DNA of 64,000 nucleotides from Desertivibrio insolitus (GCF_017355965.1 NZ_JAFIQW010000004.1:124001-188000), one strand, 5' to 3'. Positions 33,416 to 42,247 are shown, counted from the first letter of the stretch. A program made the numbers and translations. The notes: generated from the sequence alone by a model not told the origin.

Positions 33416-34585
33416 TCAGGAGATCCTCCGGAGAACGACCTGGGTCGTGTCGTCGGTGCGCGGGCCGCGCGCCGCGCTCGCCATGTAGAAGTCGACGATG
33501 TCTTGGGCCGAACGGCCCGAGGTGACGAGTTCCGACAGTACGCGGTCGGCGTCGTCGCCCGGCGTCACGTGGTCGAGCAGCCCGTCGCTCGCGACGAGGA
33601 GCGCGTCGCCCGGCTCGAGCCGCACGGTGCCTGCGGTCCACTCGTCGTCCTCGAAGAGCCCGACCGGGGGGTCCACCGAGGGGAGCGGCACGTGGGTGCC
33701 GTCGGCCCGCACCACCCGTCCGAGCCCGTGGCCGGCGTCGACGTACTCGACGAGGCCGTCCTCGAAGGCGCGGGCGTGGAACAGGGTGACGAAGCTGTGG
33801 GCGGCCTCGAGATCCTGCGTCAGGGAGTCCGCCGCCACACCGACCGCGGCGGCGGGGTCGAGGCGCCGCGCCCCGCGCAGTACCGCGCGCACCGTCGCCG
33901 CGAGCAGGGCGGCTCCCATGCCCTTGCCCATGACGTCGCCGACGGTGATCTGCACGCCGTCGATGACGGAGTACCAGTCGAAGAAGTCGCCGCCGACGCC
34001 CTTCGCGGGGGAGCAGGCGCCTGCGAGTTCGAACCCGGGGAGGTCGAGGGTGCGCTGCGGCAGCAGCCCGCGCTGCACCTCGCCGGCGCGCTCGAGCTCC
34101 TCCTCCATGCTCAGCTCGCTCTGCACCCAGGCCGCGAGGTGTCGCAGCAGGTCGGCCTCGTCGGCGCTGAAGCTGTGCGGCATCGAGTCGAGCACGCAGA
34201 TGGTGCCGATGCGGCGGCCCGACGGGGTCGTGACCGGATGGCCCGCGTAGAACCGCAGGGCGGCCGGCCCGGTGACGAGAGGGAGGTCCTTGAAGCGGTC
34301 GTCCTTCGTCAGGTCCTCGACGACGAGGGTCTCGTGGCCGCGGACCGTCACGTCGCACATCGTGCCCGCGCGGGGGAGCGACTCCGGCCACACCCCCTCC
34401 GGGGCGGCCGCCGCGCGGGTGTACTGCACCGCGCCGTCCATGAGGTTGATCGACGCGATGGGCATGCCGAAGAGGTCTCGGGCCACCGTCGTCACCCGCT
34501 CGAGCCGGGCTCCGTCGGCGGCGTCGAGCACGTCGAGCTGCGGCAGCGCGACGACGCGGGCGCTACCGTCCGCTGTCCTGCTCAT
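33416..34585 (-). CDS. GAF-PP2C (SpoIIE/RsbU-type) serine phosphatase 2
   Basis: 389 residues, a paralogue of its neighbour. GAF domain at 15-155 (FGMPIASINLMDGAVQYT, RFYAGHPVTT), linker (EEELERAGEVQRGLLPQ), PP2C with GVGGDFFDWY, GDVMGKGMGAALLAA and LVASDGLLD. The GAF pockets differ more than the phosphatase parts, so the two may read different signals and converge on one STAS protein. ATG at 34585 is preceded by GGGGAG; an upstream in-frame start adds 13 residues without an RBS. First gene of the operon. Confidence 0.9.
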   Translation of the reverse strand: MSRTADGSARVVALPQLDVLDAADGARLERVTTVARDLFGMPIASINLMDGAVQYTRAAAAPEGVWPESLPRAGTMCDVTVRGHETLVVEDLTKDDRFKDLPLVTGPAALRFYAGHPVTTPSGRRIGTICVLDSMPHSFSADEADLLRHLAAWVQSELSMEEELERAGEVQRGLLPQRTLDLPGFELAGACSPAKGVGGDFFDWYSVIDGVQITVGDVMGKGMGAALLAATVRAVLRGARRLDPAAAVGVAADSLTQDLEAAHSFVTLFHARAFEDGLVEYVDAGHGLGRVVRADGTHVPLPSVDPPVGLFEDDEWTAGTVRLEPGDALLVASDGLLDHVTPGDDADRVLSELVTSGRSAQDIVDFYMASAARGPRTDDTTQVVLRRIS

Positions 34586-34628
34586 CGGCTCCCCAGTCCC
34601 GTCGGGCGGCGGTGCCGGGAGCACCGCT

Positions 34629-34716
34629 GGGGACCAAGTGTCCCCTCCGGCGTACCCCGGCCGAACGTCCCCTTTCGCGGGACATCCTTCTCAGCATCCT
34701 TTCGTACGGCCGAACG
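34629..34716 (-). promoter_or_regulatory. Palindromes and direct repeat upstream of the phosphatase operon
   Basis: GGGGAC-CAAGT-GTCCCC (34629-34645); GTCCC...GGGAC (34667-34683); and a direct repeat CGTACCCCGGCCGAACG (34651-34667) / CGTACGGCCGAACG (34703-34716). All lie in the 164-base gap between the operon and the divergent small membrane gene. Probably operator or leader structure. Confidence 0.45.
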
Positions 34717-34749
34717 AGAAGGAAGTCGCACTGAGAGAATCGTCAGGAC

Positions 34750-35016
34750 ATGCGAAACAGACGCGCTCTCCTCAATCTCGCGATCCTCCTGCTCGTGATC
34801 GCGCTCCTCGTCGTCGGCCGTGTTCTCGCCGGACGCGTCGAGCTCGGTCAGCAGACCTTCACCGTCGTGGTGCTCGTGGTCGTCGTCGTGCTCGCGGTCG
34901 CCGTCGCGGTGCAGGCGGTGCGCAAGCACCGTGCGCGCATCGGGTCGTGGAAGCGGGAGCGGGGCGGCGCGGAGGAGGCGAGGGGGACGGGCGGAAAGGA
35001 GGAGGGGGACCAGTAG
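34750..35016 (+). CDS. Small two-helix membrane protein
   Basis: 88 residues: basic start (MRNRRALLN), two closely spaced hydrophobic helices (LAILLLVIALLVVGRVLA and FTVVVLVVVVVLAVAVAVQ) and a charged, Gly/Glu/Lys-rich tail. No recognised family. Divergent from the PP2C operon and may share its regulation. A plausible RBS is weak (GAGAGAA about 12 bases upstream). Confidence 0.6.
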   Translation: MRNRRALLNLAILLLVIALLVVGRVLAGRVELGQQTFTVVVLVVVVVLAVAVAVQAVRKHRARIGSWKRERGGAEEARGTGGKEEGDQ

Positions 35017-35083
35017 TCGTACCCCTCCCGTGTCCCCCTGGCGGACTGGGGACGGGAATGTTCCATCCGGCTCCGCCGTTCAC

Positions 35084-35105
35084 TACGATGTCCATGCAAA
35101 TGCAT
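35084..35105 (+). promoter_or_regulatory. Promoter with overlapping palindrome for the flavin monooxygenase pair
   Basis: TACGAT (-10, 35084-35089) is followed at the predicted start site by ATGCA-AA-TGCAT (35094-35105). A repressor bound there would block initiation; MarR/TetR-type control is a guess. Confidence 0.4.
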
Positions 35106-35120
35106 CGAAATGAGGCTCCC

Positions 35121-36218
35121 ATGCAATTCGGCATCTTCACTGTCGGGGACGTCACGCCCGACCCCACCACCGGGCGCACGCCGACCGAGTACGAGCGCAT
35201 CAAGGCGATCCTCACGATCGCGCAGAAGGCCGAGGAGGTCGGGCTCGACGTCTTCGCCCTGGGGGAGCACCACAACCCGCCGTTCGTGCCGTCCTCGCCC
35301 ACGACGATGCTCGGCTACGTCGCGGCCAAGACCGAGCGCATCGTCCTCTCGACCTCCACGACGCTCATCACGACGAACGACCCGGTCAAGATCGCCGAGG
35401 ACTTCGCGATGCTGCAGCACGTCGCCGACGGTCGCGTCGACGTCATGATGGGCCGGGGCAACACCGGCCCCGTCTATCCCTGGTTCGGCAAGGACATCCG
35501 GCAGGGCATCCCGCTCGCGATCGAGAACTACGCCCTGCTGCACCGGCTGTGGCGCGAGGACTTCGTCGACTGGGAGGGCCAGTTCCGCACGCCCCTCCAG
35601 GGCTTCCAGTCCACGCCGCGTCCGCTCGACGGAGTGCCGCCCTTCGTGTGGCACGGCTCGATCCGCAGCCCCGAGATCGCCGAGCAGGCCGCCTACTACG
35701 GCGACGGCTTCTTCGCGAACAACATCTTCTGGCCGAAGGAGCACTTCCAGAAGCTCATCGGCTTCTACCGCCAGCGGTTCGAGCACTACGGACACGGCTC
35801 CGCCGACCAGGCGATCGTGGGCCTCGGCGGCCAGGTCTTCATGCGCAAGAACTCGCAGGACGCGATCGACGAGTTCCGCCCCTACTTCGACGTCGCCCCG
35901 GTCTACGGCCACGGCCCCTCGCTCGAGGACTTCACCGCGCAGACCCCGCTGACGGTCGGCAGCCCGCAGGAGGTCATCGACCGCTACGCCGCGATGCGCG
36001 ACCACTTCGGCGACTACCAGCGCCAGCTGTTCCTGATGGATCACGCCGGCCTGCCGCTGAAGACCGTGCTCGAGCAGCTCGACCTGCTCGGCGAGGAGGT
36101 GGTGCCGGTGCTGCGCAAGGAGCTCGCCGTGAACCGTCCCGCGCACGTGCCGGACGCCCCGACGCACGCCTCGCTCAAGGCCGCCGCTGCCACCGAGACC
36201 ACGTCCGTCGCGAGCTGA
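35121..36218 (+). CDS. LLM-class FMN-dependent monooxygenase (CE1758-like)
   Basis: 365 residues. Luciferase-like TIM barrel: MQFGIFTVGD, EEVGLDVFALGEHHNPPF (the conserved His pair), LSTSTTLITTNDPVKIAEDFAML and GRVDVMMGRGNTGPVYPWF. Uses reduced FMN supplied by the next gene. Substrate unknown. GAGG precedes ATG 35121 by 5 bases; longer upstream frames are non-coding. Two-gene operon with a 14-base gap to the reductase. Confidence 0.88.
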   Translation: MQFGIFTVGDVTPDPTTGRTPTEYERIKAILTIAQKAEEVGLDVFALGEHHNPPFVPSSPTTMLGYVAAKTERIVLSTSTTLITTNDPVKIAEDFAMLQHVADGRVDVMMGRGNTGPVYPWFGKDIRQGIPLAIENYALLHRLWREDFVDWEGQFRTPLQGFQSTPRPLDGVPPFVWHGSIRSPEIAEQAAYYGDGFFANNIFWPKEHFQKLIGFYRQRFEHYGHGSADQAIVGLGGQVFMRKNSQDAIDEFRPYFDVAPVYGHGPSLEDFTAQTPLTVGSPQEVIDRYAAMRDHFGDYQRQLFLMDHAGLPLKTVLEQLDLLGEEVVPVLRKELAVNRPAHVPDAPTHASLKAAAATETTSVAS

Positions 36219-36232
36219 GAGGACCAGCCGAC

Positions 36233-36850
36233 ATGACCACCAGGAAGATCGCCGTCGTCTCGGCCGGGCTCAGCCGCCCGTCCTCCACGCGACTGCTCGC
36301 CGATCATCTGGCCGAGGCGACCGTCGCGCGCCTCGCCGAGCAGGGCGTCGACGCGGAGGTGCACACGGTCGAGCTGCGCGACCACGCGCACGACATCACG
36401 AACAACCTGCTGACCGGGTTCCCGAGCCCTGCCCTCGCCGACGTCATCGAGACGGTCACGACCGCGGACGGGCTCATCGCGGTCACCCCCGTGTTCACGA
36501 CGAGCTACAGCGGACTGTTCAAGTCCTTCATCGACGTGATCGACCCGAAGGCGCTCACCGACCAGCCGGTGCTGATCGGCGCGACCGGCGGCACCGAGCG
36601 GCACTCGCTCGCCCTCGACTACGCGATGCGGCCGCTCTTCAGCTACCTGCACGCGGTCGTCGTGCCGACGAGCGTCTACGCGGCCTCGAGCGACTGGGGC
36701 AGCGGGGCGGATGCCGCGAGCGGCTCCCTCGCCGACCGCGTCGGTCGTGCGGCCGGCGAACTCGCGTCGCTCGTGAAGGACTCCGAGCGCTCGGGCCTCG
36801 TGCGGGACCCCTTCGCGCTCGACCCCTCGTTCAGCCCCGTCCCGCGCTGA
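36233..36850 (+). CDS. NAD(P)H-dependent FMN reductase (CE1759-like)
   Basis: 205 residues, flavodoxin-like fold: KIAVVSAGLSRPSSTRLLAD (phosphate loop), VTPVFTTSYSGLFKSFIDVI (flavin/dimer contact) and LIGATGGTERHSLALDYAMR. Reduces FMN for the monooxygenase upstream, the usual two-component arrangement. GAGAGGACC precedes the ATG. The Ala/Ser-rich C-terminal 45 residues are probably disordered. Confidence 0.88.
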   Translation: MTTRKIAVVSAGLSRPSSTRLLADHLAEATVARLAEQGVDAEVHTVELRDHAHDITNNLLTGFPSPALADVIETVTTADGLIAVTPVFTTSYSGLFKSFIDVIDPKALTDQPVLIGATGGTERHSLALDYAMRPLFSYLHAVVVPTSVYAASSDWGSGADAASGSLADRVGRAAGELASLVKDSERSGLVRDPFALDPSFSPVPR

Positions 36851-36930
36851 CGATTGGCGCCTGCCGCGCCGTGTGACGCGGCGCGGCGGAGTGTGACGCG
36901 GCACGCTGGGCAGGCGCACGGCGACCTGCC

Positions 36931-36936
36931 TAGCGT
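36931..36936 (+). promoter_or_regulatory. Leaderless -10 of the OsmC-family gene
   Basis: TAGCGT, 6-base spacer, ATG at 36943. Confidence 0.6.
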
Positions 36937-36942
36937 GCCGCC

Positions 36943-37500
36943 ATGACTCTTCTCGACACCGTCCGTCCCTCCGTCCCCGACGCCACCGCCGACGAGCGCG
37001 CCGAGCGCCTGCAGAAGGCAGGAGCGGCCTGGCACGAACGGATCGCGACGGATCCGGCGACCGCTCAGCTGACCTACCGGGTCAAGGCGCAGGGGGAGGG
37101 CGCCGTCGGAACCCGCGTCATCGCCGGGCGCCACGAGTTCCTCGTCGACGAGCCCGGGGCGCTCGCGGGCGACGACGTCGCCGCGAGCCCGGTCGAGTAC
37201 GCGCTCGGCGCGCTGCTGTCGTGCCAGGTCGTCGTCTACCGCCTCTACGCACAGGCGCTCGGCATCCGCGTCCACGAGATCGACGCCAGCGCCGAGGGCG
37301 ACCTCGACGCCCGCAAGCTGTTCGGCATCGACGAGGGCGTGCGCGCCGGCTTCGGTGCCGTGCGGCTGACCGTCACGGTCTCCGGCCCTGAGAGCCGCGA
37401 GCGCTACGAGGAGCTGAAGGCCGCCGTCGACGAGCACTGCCCGGTGCTCGACCTCTTCGCCAACCCCGTCCCCGTCACGACGACGCTCGAGGTGCGCTGA
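36943..37500 (+). CDS. OsmC-family protein, long form
   Basis: 185 residues. OsmC fold with the two active-site Cys in ALLSCQVVVYRLY (about 98) and DEHCPVLDLF (about 166), the dithiol pair that reduces organic hydroperoxides in this family. A 40-residue N-terminal helical extension sets it apart from the short OsmC at 47959-48384. Ends at a terminator shared with the convergent DedA gene. Confidence 0.8.
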   Translation: MTLLDTVRPSVPDATADERAERLQKAGAAWHERIATDPATAQLTYRVKAQGEGAVGTRVIAGRHEFLVDEPGALAGDDVAASPVEYALGALLSCQVVVYRLYAQALGIRVHEIDASAEGDLDARKLFGIDEGVRAGFGAVRLTVTVSGPESRERYEELKAAVDEHCPVLDLFANPVPVTTTLEVR

Positions 37501-37510
37501 CTCCTCTCGC

Positions 37511-37546
37511 AACGGCGCCTCCGGCCTCGCGGTCGGGGGCGCCGTT
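37511..37546. terminator. Bidirectional intrinsic terminator
   Basis: AACGGCGCC (37511-37519) pairs with GGCGCCGTT (37538-37546); an inner CCG/CGG extends the stem. Lies between convergent OsmC and DedA genes and overlaps the DedA stop. Confidence 0.75.
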
Positions 37547-38136
37547 CAGCGACCGGAGCCTGCGCGCCGCACCGCCCAGTCGATGGCGAGCCCCAGAGTC
37601 ATCGCGACGACGACCGAGACGGCGACCGCCGCCACCGGGTGCTCGGCGAGCACGACGCCCGTCGTCGCGCCGACCACCGTGTTGTACACGGCCCAGGCCA
37701 GCCCGGCCGACGCCGCGAGGGGTACGTAGCGCCGCAGCGGCAGGCCGCTCGCGCCCGCGACGAGATTCACCGCGATGCGTGCGAACGGGATGTAGCGGGC
37801 GGTGAAGATCAGCACGGCGGCCCGCCGGTCGACCGCGACGCGCACCCGCGTGATCGCGGCGGCGACGCGGCCGCGGCGTTGCCACTCCCAGCGGTCGAGG
37901 CCGACGCGACGACCCAGCGCGTAGCAGGCGAGGTCGCCGCAGAGCGCTCCGACGGCGGCGGTCGGCACGAGCAGCCAGAGCGTCGGCGCCCCGACCGACG
38001 TCGACGCGGCCGCGAGCGCGACGACCGCGGTCTCGCTCGGCACGACGACGAGGAAGGCGTCGGCGACGGTGAGCAGCCACAGCAACGGGAGCACGAGCGG
38101 CGACTCGGCCAGCTCGGTCAGCCAGGTCGCGTCCAC
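37546..38136 (-). CDS. DedA-family (VTT/SNARE-associated) membrane protein
   Basis: 196 residues. Re-entrant/membrane segments typical of DedA: LTVADAFLVVVPSETAVVAL (about 20-40), the conserved FTARYIPFARIAVNLVAGAS block (Arg and Pro essential in homologues) and a final helix. DedA proteins act in lipid carrier recycling and membrane homeostasis. GTG at 38136 has TAGGAA 6 bases upstream on the minus strand. Confidence 0.85.
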   Translation of the reverse strand: MDATWLTELAESPLVLPLLWLLTVADAFLVVVPSETAVVALAAASTSVGAPTLWLLVPTAAVGALCGDLACYALGRRVGLDRWEWQRRGRVAAAITRVRVAVDRRAAVLIFTARYIPFARIAVNLVAGASGLPLRRYVPLAASAGLAWAVYNTVVGATTGVVLAEHPVAAVAVSVVVAMTLGLAIDWAVRRAGSGR

Positions 38137-38246
38137 CCGGTCTTCCTACGTCGCTCAGGTGAACGGACGGTGCCGGCGCCTGACAGGGGAACGCCTCCGC
38201 GACGCCCGATCGGGCGGGAAGTCCCCGGAAAACGCCGGTCCTCGGC

Positions 38247-38252
38247 TAGTAT
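38247..38252 (+). promoter_or_regulatory. Candidate -10 of pnp
   Basis: TAGTAT; a start near 38259 would give an unusually long leader of about 225 nt. Confidence 0.5.
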
Positions 38253-38258
38253 TGACGA

Positions 38259-38484
38259 GGTTCCACAGCGAACCGCTCAATTCAACACGAGCACACGGAG
38301 CAGGCCGGCGCGAAGCTGGTCCACGGTGGTGGTGCGCGGAACGGGATCCCGGTCCGATCACTTCTACTGTTGGCCAGAGCAGACGCCGGACGCCGCCTGA
38401 GGCGTCCAGTCCCTTCCTGCCCGCTCCTGCTCCGACGTACGTCGTCGCGATCTTTCGCGACACGAGACTAAGGAGACAGACCTT
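38259..38484 (+). promoter_or_regulatory. Structured pnp leader
   Basis: The 348-base gap 38137-38484 holds no credible gene. Hairpins in the leader: GGACGCC-GCCTGA-GGCGTCC (38388-38407) and GTCGCGA-TCTT-TCGCGAC (38444-38461), the latter 8 bases before AAGGAG. In E. coli pnp autoregulates through an RNase III-cut leader hairpin; a similar role is inferred. Confidence 0.45.
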
Positions 38485-40728
38485 TTGGAAGGTCCTGAGA
38501 TCAAGTTCGCCGAGGCCGTTCTCGACAACGGCAAGTTCGGCACCCGTACCGTCCGCTTCGAGACCGGCCGGCTGGCCCAGCAGGCGCAGGGCGCCGTCGC
38601 CGCCTACCTCGACGAGGACACGATGCTCCTCTCCGCGACGAGCGTCAGCAAGCAGCCGAAGGACCAGTTCGACTTCTTCCCGCTGACGGTCGACGTCGAG
38701 GAGCGTTCCTACGCCGCCGGCAAGATCCCCGGCTCGTTCTTCCGCCGTGAGGGCCGCCCCTCGACCGAGGCGATCCTCGTCTGCCGGCTCATCGACCGCC
38801 CGCTGCGCCCGTCGTTCGTCGACGGTCTCCGCAACGAGGTGCAGATCGTCGTGACCGTGCTCTCGATCGCCCCCGGCGAGTTCTACGACGCCCTCGCCAT
38901 CAACGCCGCGTCGGCGTCGACGCAGATCTCCGGTCTGCCGTTCTCCGGCCCGATCGGTGGCGTGCGCCTCGCCCTCATCGAGGGCCAGTGGGTCGCGTTC
39001 CCGACCTACTCGCAGCTCGAGCGTGCGGTATTCGACCTCACCGTCGCCGGCCGTCTCGTGACGAACGCCGACGGCAGCGAGGACGTCGCGATCATGATGG
39101 TCGAGGCCGAGGCGACCGAGCACGCCTGGGGTCTCATCCAGGGCGGCGCGAAGAAGCCCGACGAGGCCGTCGTCGCCGAGGGTCTCGAGGCGGCGAAGCC
39201 GTTCCTCACCCAGCTCATCAAGGCGCAGGCCGAGATGGCCGCCCAGTCGGCGAAGGAGATCAAGGAGTACCCGATCTTCCTGCCGTACAGCCAGGAGGCG
39301 TTCGACGCCGTCAAGGCCGTCGCCTACGACGAGCTGCGCGAGGTCTACCAGATCGCCGACAAGCAGGAGCGCCAGAACGCCGACGACGCCCTCAAGGAGC
39401 GCGTCAAGGCCCAGATCGCGGAGAAGGTCGAGGCGGGCGAGCTCGGCGGCGACATCCCCCCGATGGTCAGCGCCGCCTACAAGTCGGTCACGAAGTCGGT
39501 CGTACGCGGCCGCATCCTCACCGAGGGTGTCCGCATCGACGGCCGCGGCCTGCGCGACATCCGTCCGCTCGACGCCGAGGTGCAGGTCATCCCGCGCGTG
39601 CACGGCTCCGCGATCTTCCAGCGCGGTGAGACGCAGATCATGGGCGTCACGACGCTCAACATGCTCAAGATGGAGCAGCAGATCGACGCCCTCACCCCGG
39701 TGACGAGCAAGCGGTACCTGCACCACTACAACTTCCCGCCCTACTCGACAGGTGAGACCGGCCGCGTCGGCAGCCCCAAGCGTCGCGAGATCGGGCACGG
39801 CTTCCTCGCCGAGCGCGCCCTCGTGCCGGTGCTGCCGAGCCGCGAGGAGTTCCCCTACGCGATCCGTCAGGTGTCCGAGGCCCTCGGCTCCAACGGCTCG
39901 ACCTCGATGGGCTCCGTCTGCGCCTCCACCCTGTCGCTCCTCAACGCCGGTGTGCCGCTGCGCGCCCCGGTCGCGGGCATCGCGATGGGTCTCGTGTCCG
40001 ACCAGGTCGACGGTGAGACGCGCTACGCCGCGCTCACCGACATCCTCGGTGCCGAGGACGCGCTCGGCGACATGGACTTCAAGGTCGCCGGCACCTCTGA
40101 CTTCGTCACCGCGATCCAGCTCGACACGAAGCTCGACGGCATCCCCGCCTCGGTGCTCGCCGGCGCGCTGACGCAGGCGAAGGAGGCGCGCACGTCGATC
40201 CTCGCGGTCATGAACGCCGCGATCGAGTCGCCCGACGAGATGGCGCCCACGGCTCCGCGCGTCATCAGCGTGCAGATCCCGGTCGACAAGATCGGTGAGC
40301 TCATCGGCCCCAAGGGCAAGACGATCAACCAGATCCAGGACGACACCGGCGCCGAGATCTCGATCGAGGACGACGGCACCGTCTACATCGGCGCGACCGA
40401 CGGCCCCTCGGCCGAGGCGGCCCGTGCCGCGGTCAACGCGATCGCCAACCCGCACAACCCCGAGGTGGGCGAGCGGTTCCTCGGCACCGTCGTGAAGATC
40501 GCGACCTTCGGCGCGTTCGTCTCGCTGCTGCCCGGCAAGGACGGCCTGCTGCACATCTCCGAGGTGCGCAAGCTCGCCGGCGGCAAGCGCGTCGAGAACG
40601 TCGAGGACGTGCTCGGTGTCGGCCAGAAGATCCAGGTCGAGATCACGAAGGTCGACGACCGTGGCAAGCTCTCGCTCGCTCCCGTCGTCGAGGAGGAGGC
40701 GCAGACCGAGGCTCCCGCCGAGGCCTGA
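38485..40728 (+). CDS. pnp: Polyribonucleotide nucleotidyltransferase (PNPase)
   Basis: 747 residues, full length. Two RNase PH-like cores (first about 15-160; second about 345-560, with [20 protein letters not shown] and [10 protein letters not shown] carrying the catalytic Asp residues), an all-helical linker, a KH domain ([18 protein letters not shown], about 600) and an S1 domain ([20 protein letters not shown], about 670). Phosphorolytic 3'-5' RNA decay and, in actinobacteria, tail synthesis. TTG start at 38485 with AAGGAG upstream. Ends in an acidic tail. Confidence 0.97.
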   Translation: MEGPEIKFAEAVLDNGKFGTRTVRFETGRLAQQAQGAVAAYLDEDTMLLSATSVSKQPKDQFDFFPLTVDVEERSYAAGKIPGSFFRREGRPSTEAILVCRLIDRPLRPSFVDGLRNEVQIVVTVLSIAPGEFYDALAINAASASTQISGLPFSGPIGGVRLALIEGQWVAFPTYSQLERAVFDLTVAGRLVTNADGSEDVAIMMVEAEATEHAWGLIQGGAKKPDEAVVAEGLEAAKPFLTQLIKAQAEMAAQSAKEIKEYPIFLPYSQEAFDAVKAVAYDELREVYQIADKQERQNADDALKERVKAQIAEKVEAGELGGDIPPMVSAAYKSVTKSVVRGRILTEGVRIDGRGLRDIRPLDAEVQVIPRVHGSAIFQRGETQIMGVTTLNMLKMEQQIDALTPVTSKRYLHHYNFPPYSTGETGRVGSPKRREIGHGFLAERALVPVLPSREEFPYAIRQVSEALGSNGSTSMGSVCASTLSLLNAGVPLRAPVAGIAMGLVSDQVDGETRYAALTDILGAEDALGDMDFKVAGTSDFVTAIQLDTKLDGIPASVLAGALTQAKEARTSILAVMNAAIESPDEMAPTAPRVISVQIPVDKIGELIGPKGKTINQIQDDTGAEISIEDDGTVYIGATDGPSAEAARAAVNAIANPHNPEVGERFLGTVVKIATFGAFVSLLPGKDGLLHISEVRKLAGGKRVENVEDVLGVGQKIQVEITKVDDRGKLSLAPVVEEEAQTEAPAEA

Positions 40729-40743
40729 TCTCCCGACGATCAA

Positions 40744-40780
40744 CGAAGGGCTCGTCCGCATCACGCGGGCGGGCCCTTCG
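40744..40780 (+). terminator. Intrinsic terminator of pnp
   Basis: CGAAGGGCTCGTCCGC - ATCAC - GCGGGCGGGCCCTTCG, about 15 bp with one bulge. Confidence 0.8.
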
Positions 40781-40933
40781 CCGTTCCACTGCAGATTCCG
40801 GTGGGAATCGCAAGCCCCTCGCGCAGAAGTGAGCCCGGCTCGCGGAAATTTTCCTAGAATGACGAGAAACTTCACGGATGGCCCATCTGTGAACGACCCA
40901 GGGCCTCGCGTCCGCTTCCCACATGGAGCAGCA

Positions 40934-41887
40934 GTGTCAGTGTCAGACCAGGACTTCGTCTCGTACGCGGACGTCCGCCGTACCGTGCCGGGCACCGAGC
41001 TCAGCGTCTTCCCGATCGCCCTCGACGGCAGCATCTTCGGCTGGGCGGCCGGCATCGACGACACCCGCGAGGTCCTCGAGTACTACCGCGCGGTCGGCGG
41101 CAACTTCGTCATGACGGCCGACCACTACGCGGGCGGCCGCAGCGAGATCATGATCGGCTCCTGGCTCGAGACGCTCGACCGCGACGAGGTCGTCGTGGGG
41201 ACCAAGATCGGGCGTCATCCGGATGCTCCGGGGCTTTCGCCCGACAGCATCCGCCGCGGCGTCGAGGCGAGCCTCGAGCGGCTGCGCACCGATCACATCG
41301 ACCTGCTCGCTTTTGACGGCGACCACCCCGAGACCCCGCTCGAGGACAGCTTCCGCGCTGCCGCCGAGCTCATCGCCGAGGGCCGAGTGCGCCACCTCGC
41401 CGCGAGCGCCTACTCCGGCAGCCGCCTGCGCGAAGCCAACCGCATCGCCGCGGACCACGGCCTCCCGGGCTTCCACGTCGCCCTCGGCGAGTACAACCTG
41501 ATGGAGCGCGACGCGTTCGAACGTGATCTCGCGCCCGCCGCCGCGGAACTCGGCATCGGCGCCGTCGCCCGGCTGCCCCTCGCGAGCGGCTATCTCACCG
41601 GCGAGTTCCGCAGCCGCGACGTGCTCCCCCCGTCGCCCATGTTCGCCCAGGCGCTGCGCTACGTCGGCCGCCGCGGCAACAAGGTGCTCGGCGTGCTCGA
41701 GGAGATCGCCGAACGCCACGGAGCGCCGATGAGTGCCGTCGCCCTGCAGTGGGTCATGGCGAAGCCGCAGGTCGTCGTCGCCGTCGTGCGCGCGAAGGAC
41801 GTCTACCAGCTGCGCGACCTCTACAAAGCGTCGCTGTTCAAGATCACCGACGAGGACATCGCTGCGCTCGACCGCGTCTCGCGCTGA
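40934..41887 (+). CDS. Aldo/keto reductase family protein
   Basis: 317 residues, (beta/alpha)8 barrel. Catalytic Tyr in MTADHYAGGRSE (about 62), Lys in VVVGTKIGR (about 86). At the position of the catalytic His (normally HxPD after the IDLL strand) the sequence reads IDLLAFDGDHPETP, so Asp seems to replace it. C-terminal AVVRAKDVYQLRDL is the NADPH-phosphate region. GTG at 40934 has GGAG 5 bases before it; a second GTG two codons on is possible. The variant triad may mean altered chemistry. Confidence 0.8.
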   Translation: MSVSDQDFVSYADVRRTVPGTELSVFPIALDGSIFGWAAGIDDTREVLEYYRAVGGNFVMTADHYAGGRSEIMIGSWLETLDRDEVVVGTKIGRHPDAPGLSPDSIRRGVEASLERLRTDHIDLLAFDGDHPETPLEDSFRAAAELIAEGRVRHLAASAYSGSRLREANRIAADHGLPGFHVALGEYNLMERDAFERDLAPAAAELGIGAVARLPLASGYLTGEFRSRDVLPPSPMFAQALRYVGRRGNKVLGVLEEIAERHGAPMSAVALQWVMAKPQVVVAVVRAKDVYQLRDLYKASLFKITDEDIAALDRVSR

Positions 41888-41914
41888 CGCAGCGCCTGGA
41901 TCCGGGCCCTCCGC

Positions 41915-42247
41915 TCAGGGCAGGGGCACCGGCGGGCTCGTCAGCTCCGTGAGCGTGATGACCGAGCCGACCACGAGGAACCCCACGACGATCGCGATCG
42001 TCAGGAACGCGTGCAGGTACAGCCGCGGCCTGCCGGGGCGTGTGCCGAACTGCACGGCGACCATCGCGAGGTAGAGCGCGAGCGTCGTCGCGATGCCGCC
42101 GGTCGCGGCGCCCATGGGCCGCAGATCGCGCATGAGCACGAGCATGAACAGCGCGACCGCGGCGATCACCCCGGCGTAGACGAGCCACGCGCGGCCGGAG
42201 GCCGAGGTGAGCGGCGCCTGGTCGCCGACGCGGGTCGGATCCGGCAT
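41915..42247 (-). CDS. Small membrane protein, unknown
   Basis: 110 residues with three predicted helices (AWLVYAGVIAAVALFMLVLM, GGIATTLALYLAMVAVQF, AFLTIAIVVGFLVVGSVI). No family recognised. Its ATG overlaps the upstream PEBP stop (ATGA), so it is co-translated with that gene. Confidence 0.65.
   Translation of the reverse strand: MPDPTRVGDQAPLTSASGRAWLVYAGVIAAVALFMLVLMRDLRPMGAATGGIATTLALYLAMVAVQFGTRPGRPRLYLHAFLTIAIVVGFLVVGSVITLTELTSPPVPLP

Noticed and set aside
29500-34585. Classical sigma-B type operon
   Set aside because: Kinase, antagonist and phosphatases are there, but no sigma factor gene is present within the operon or next to it.
38155-41064. 969-codon open frame on the minus strand across pnp
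   Set aside because: Antisense to pnp and its leader; no family features.
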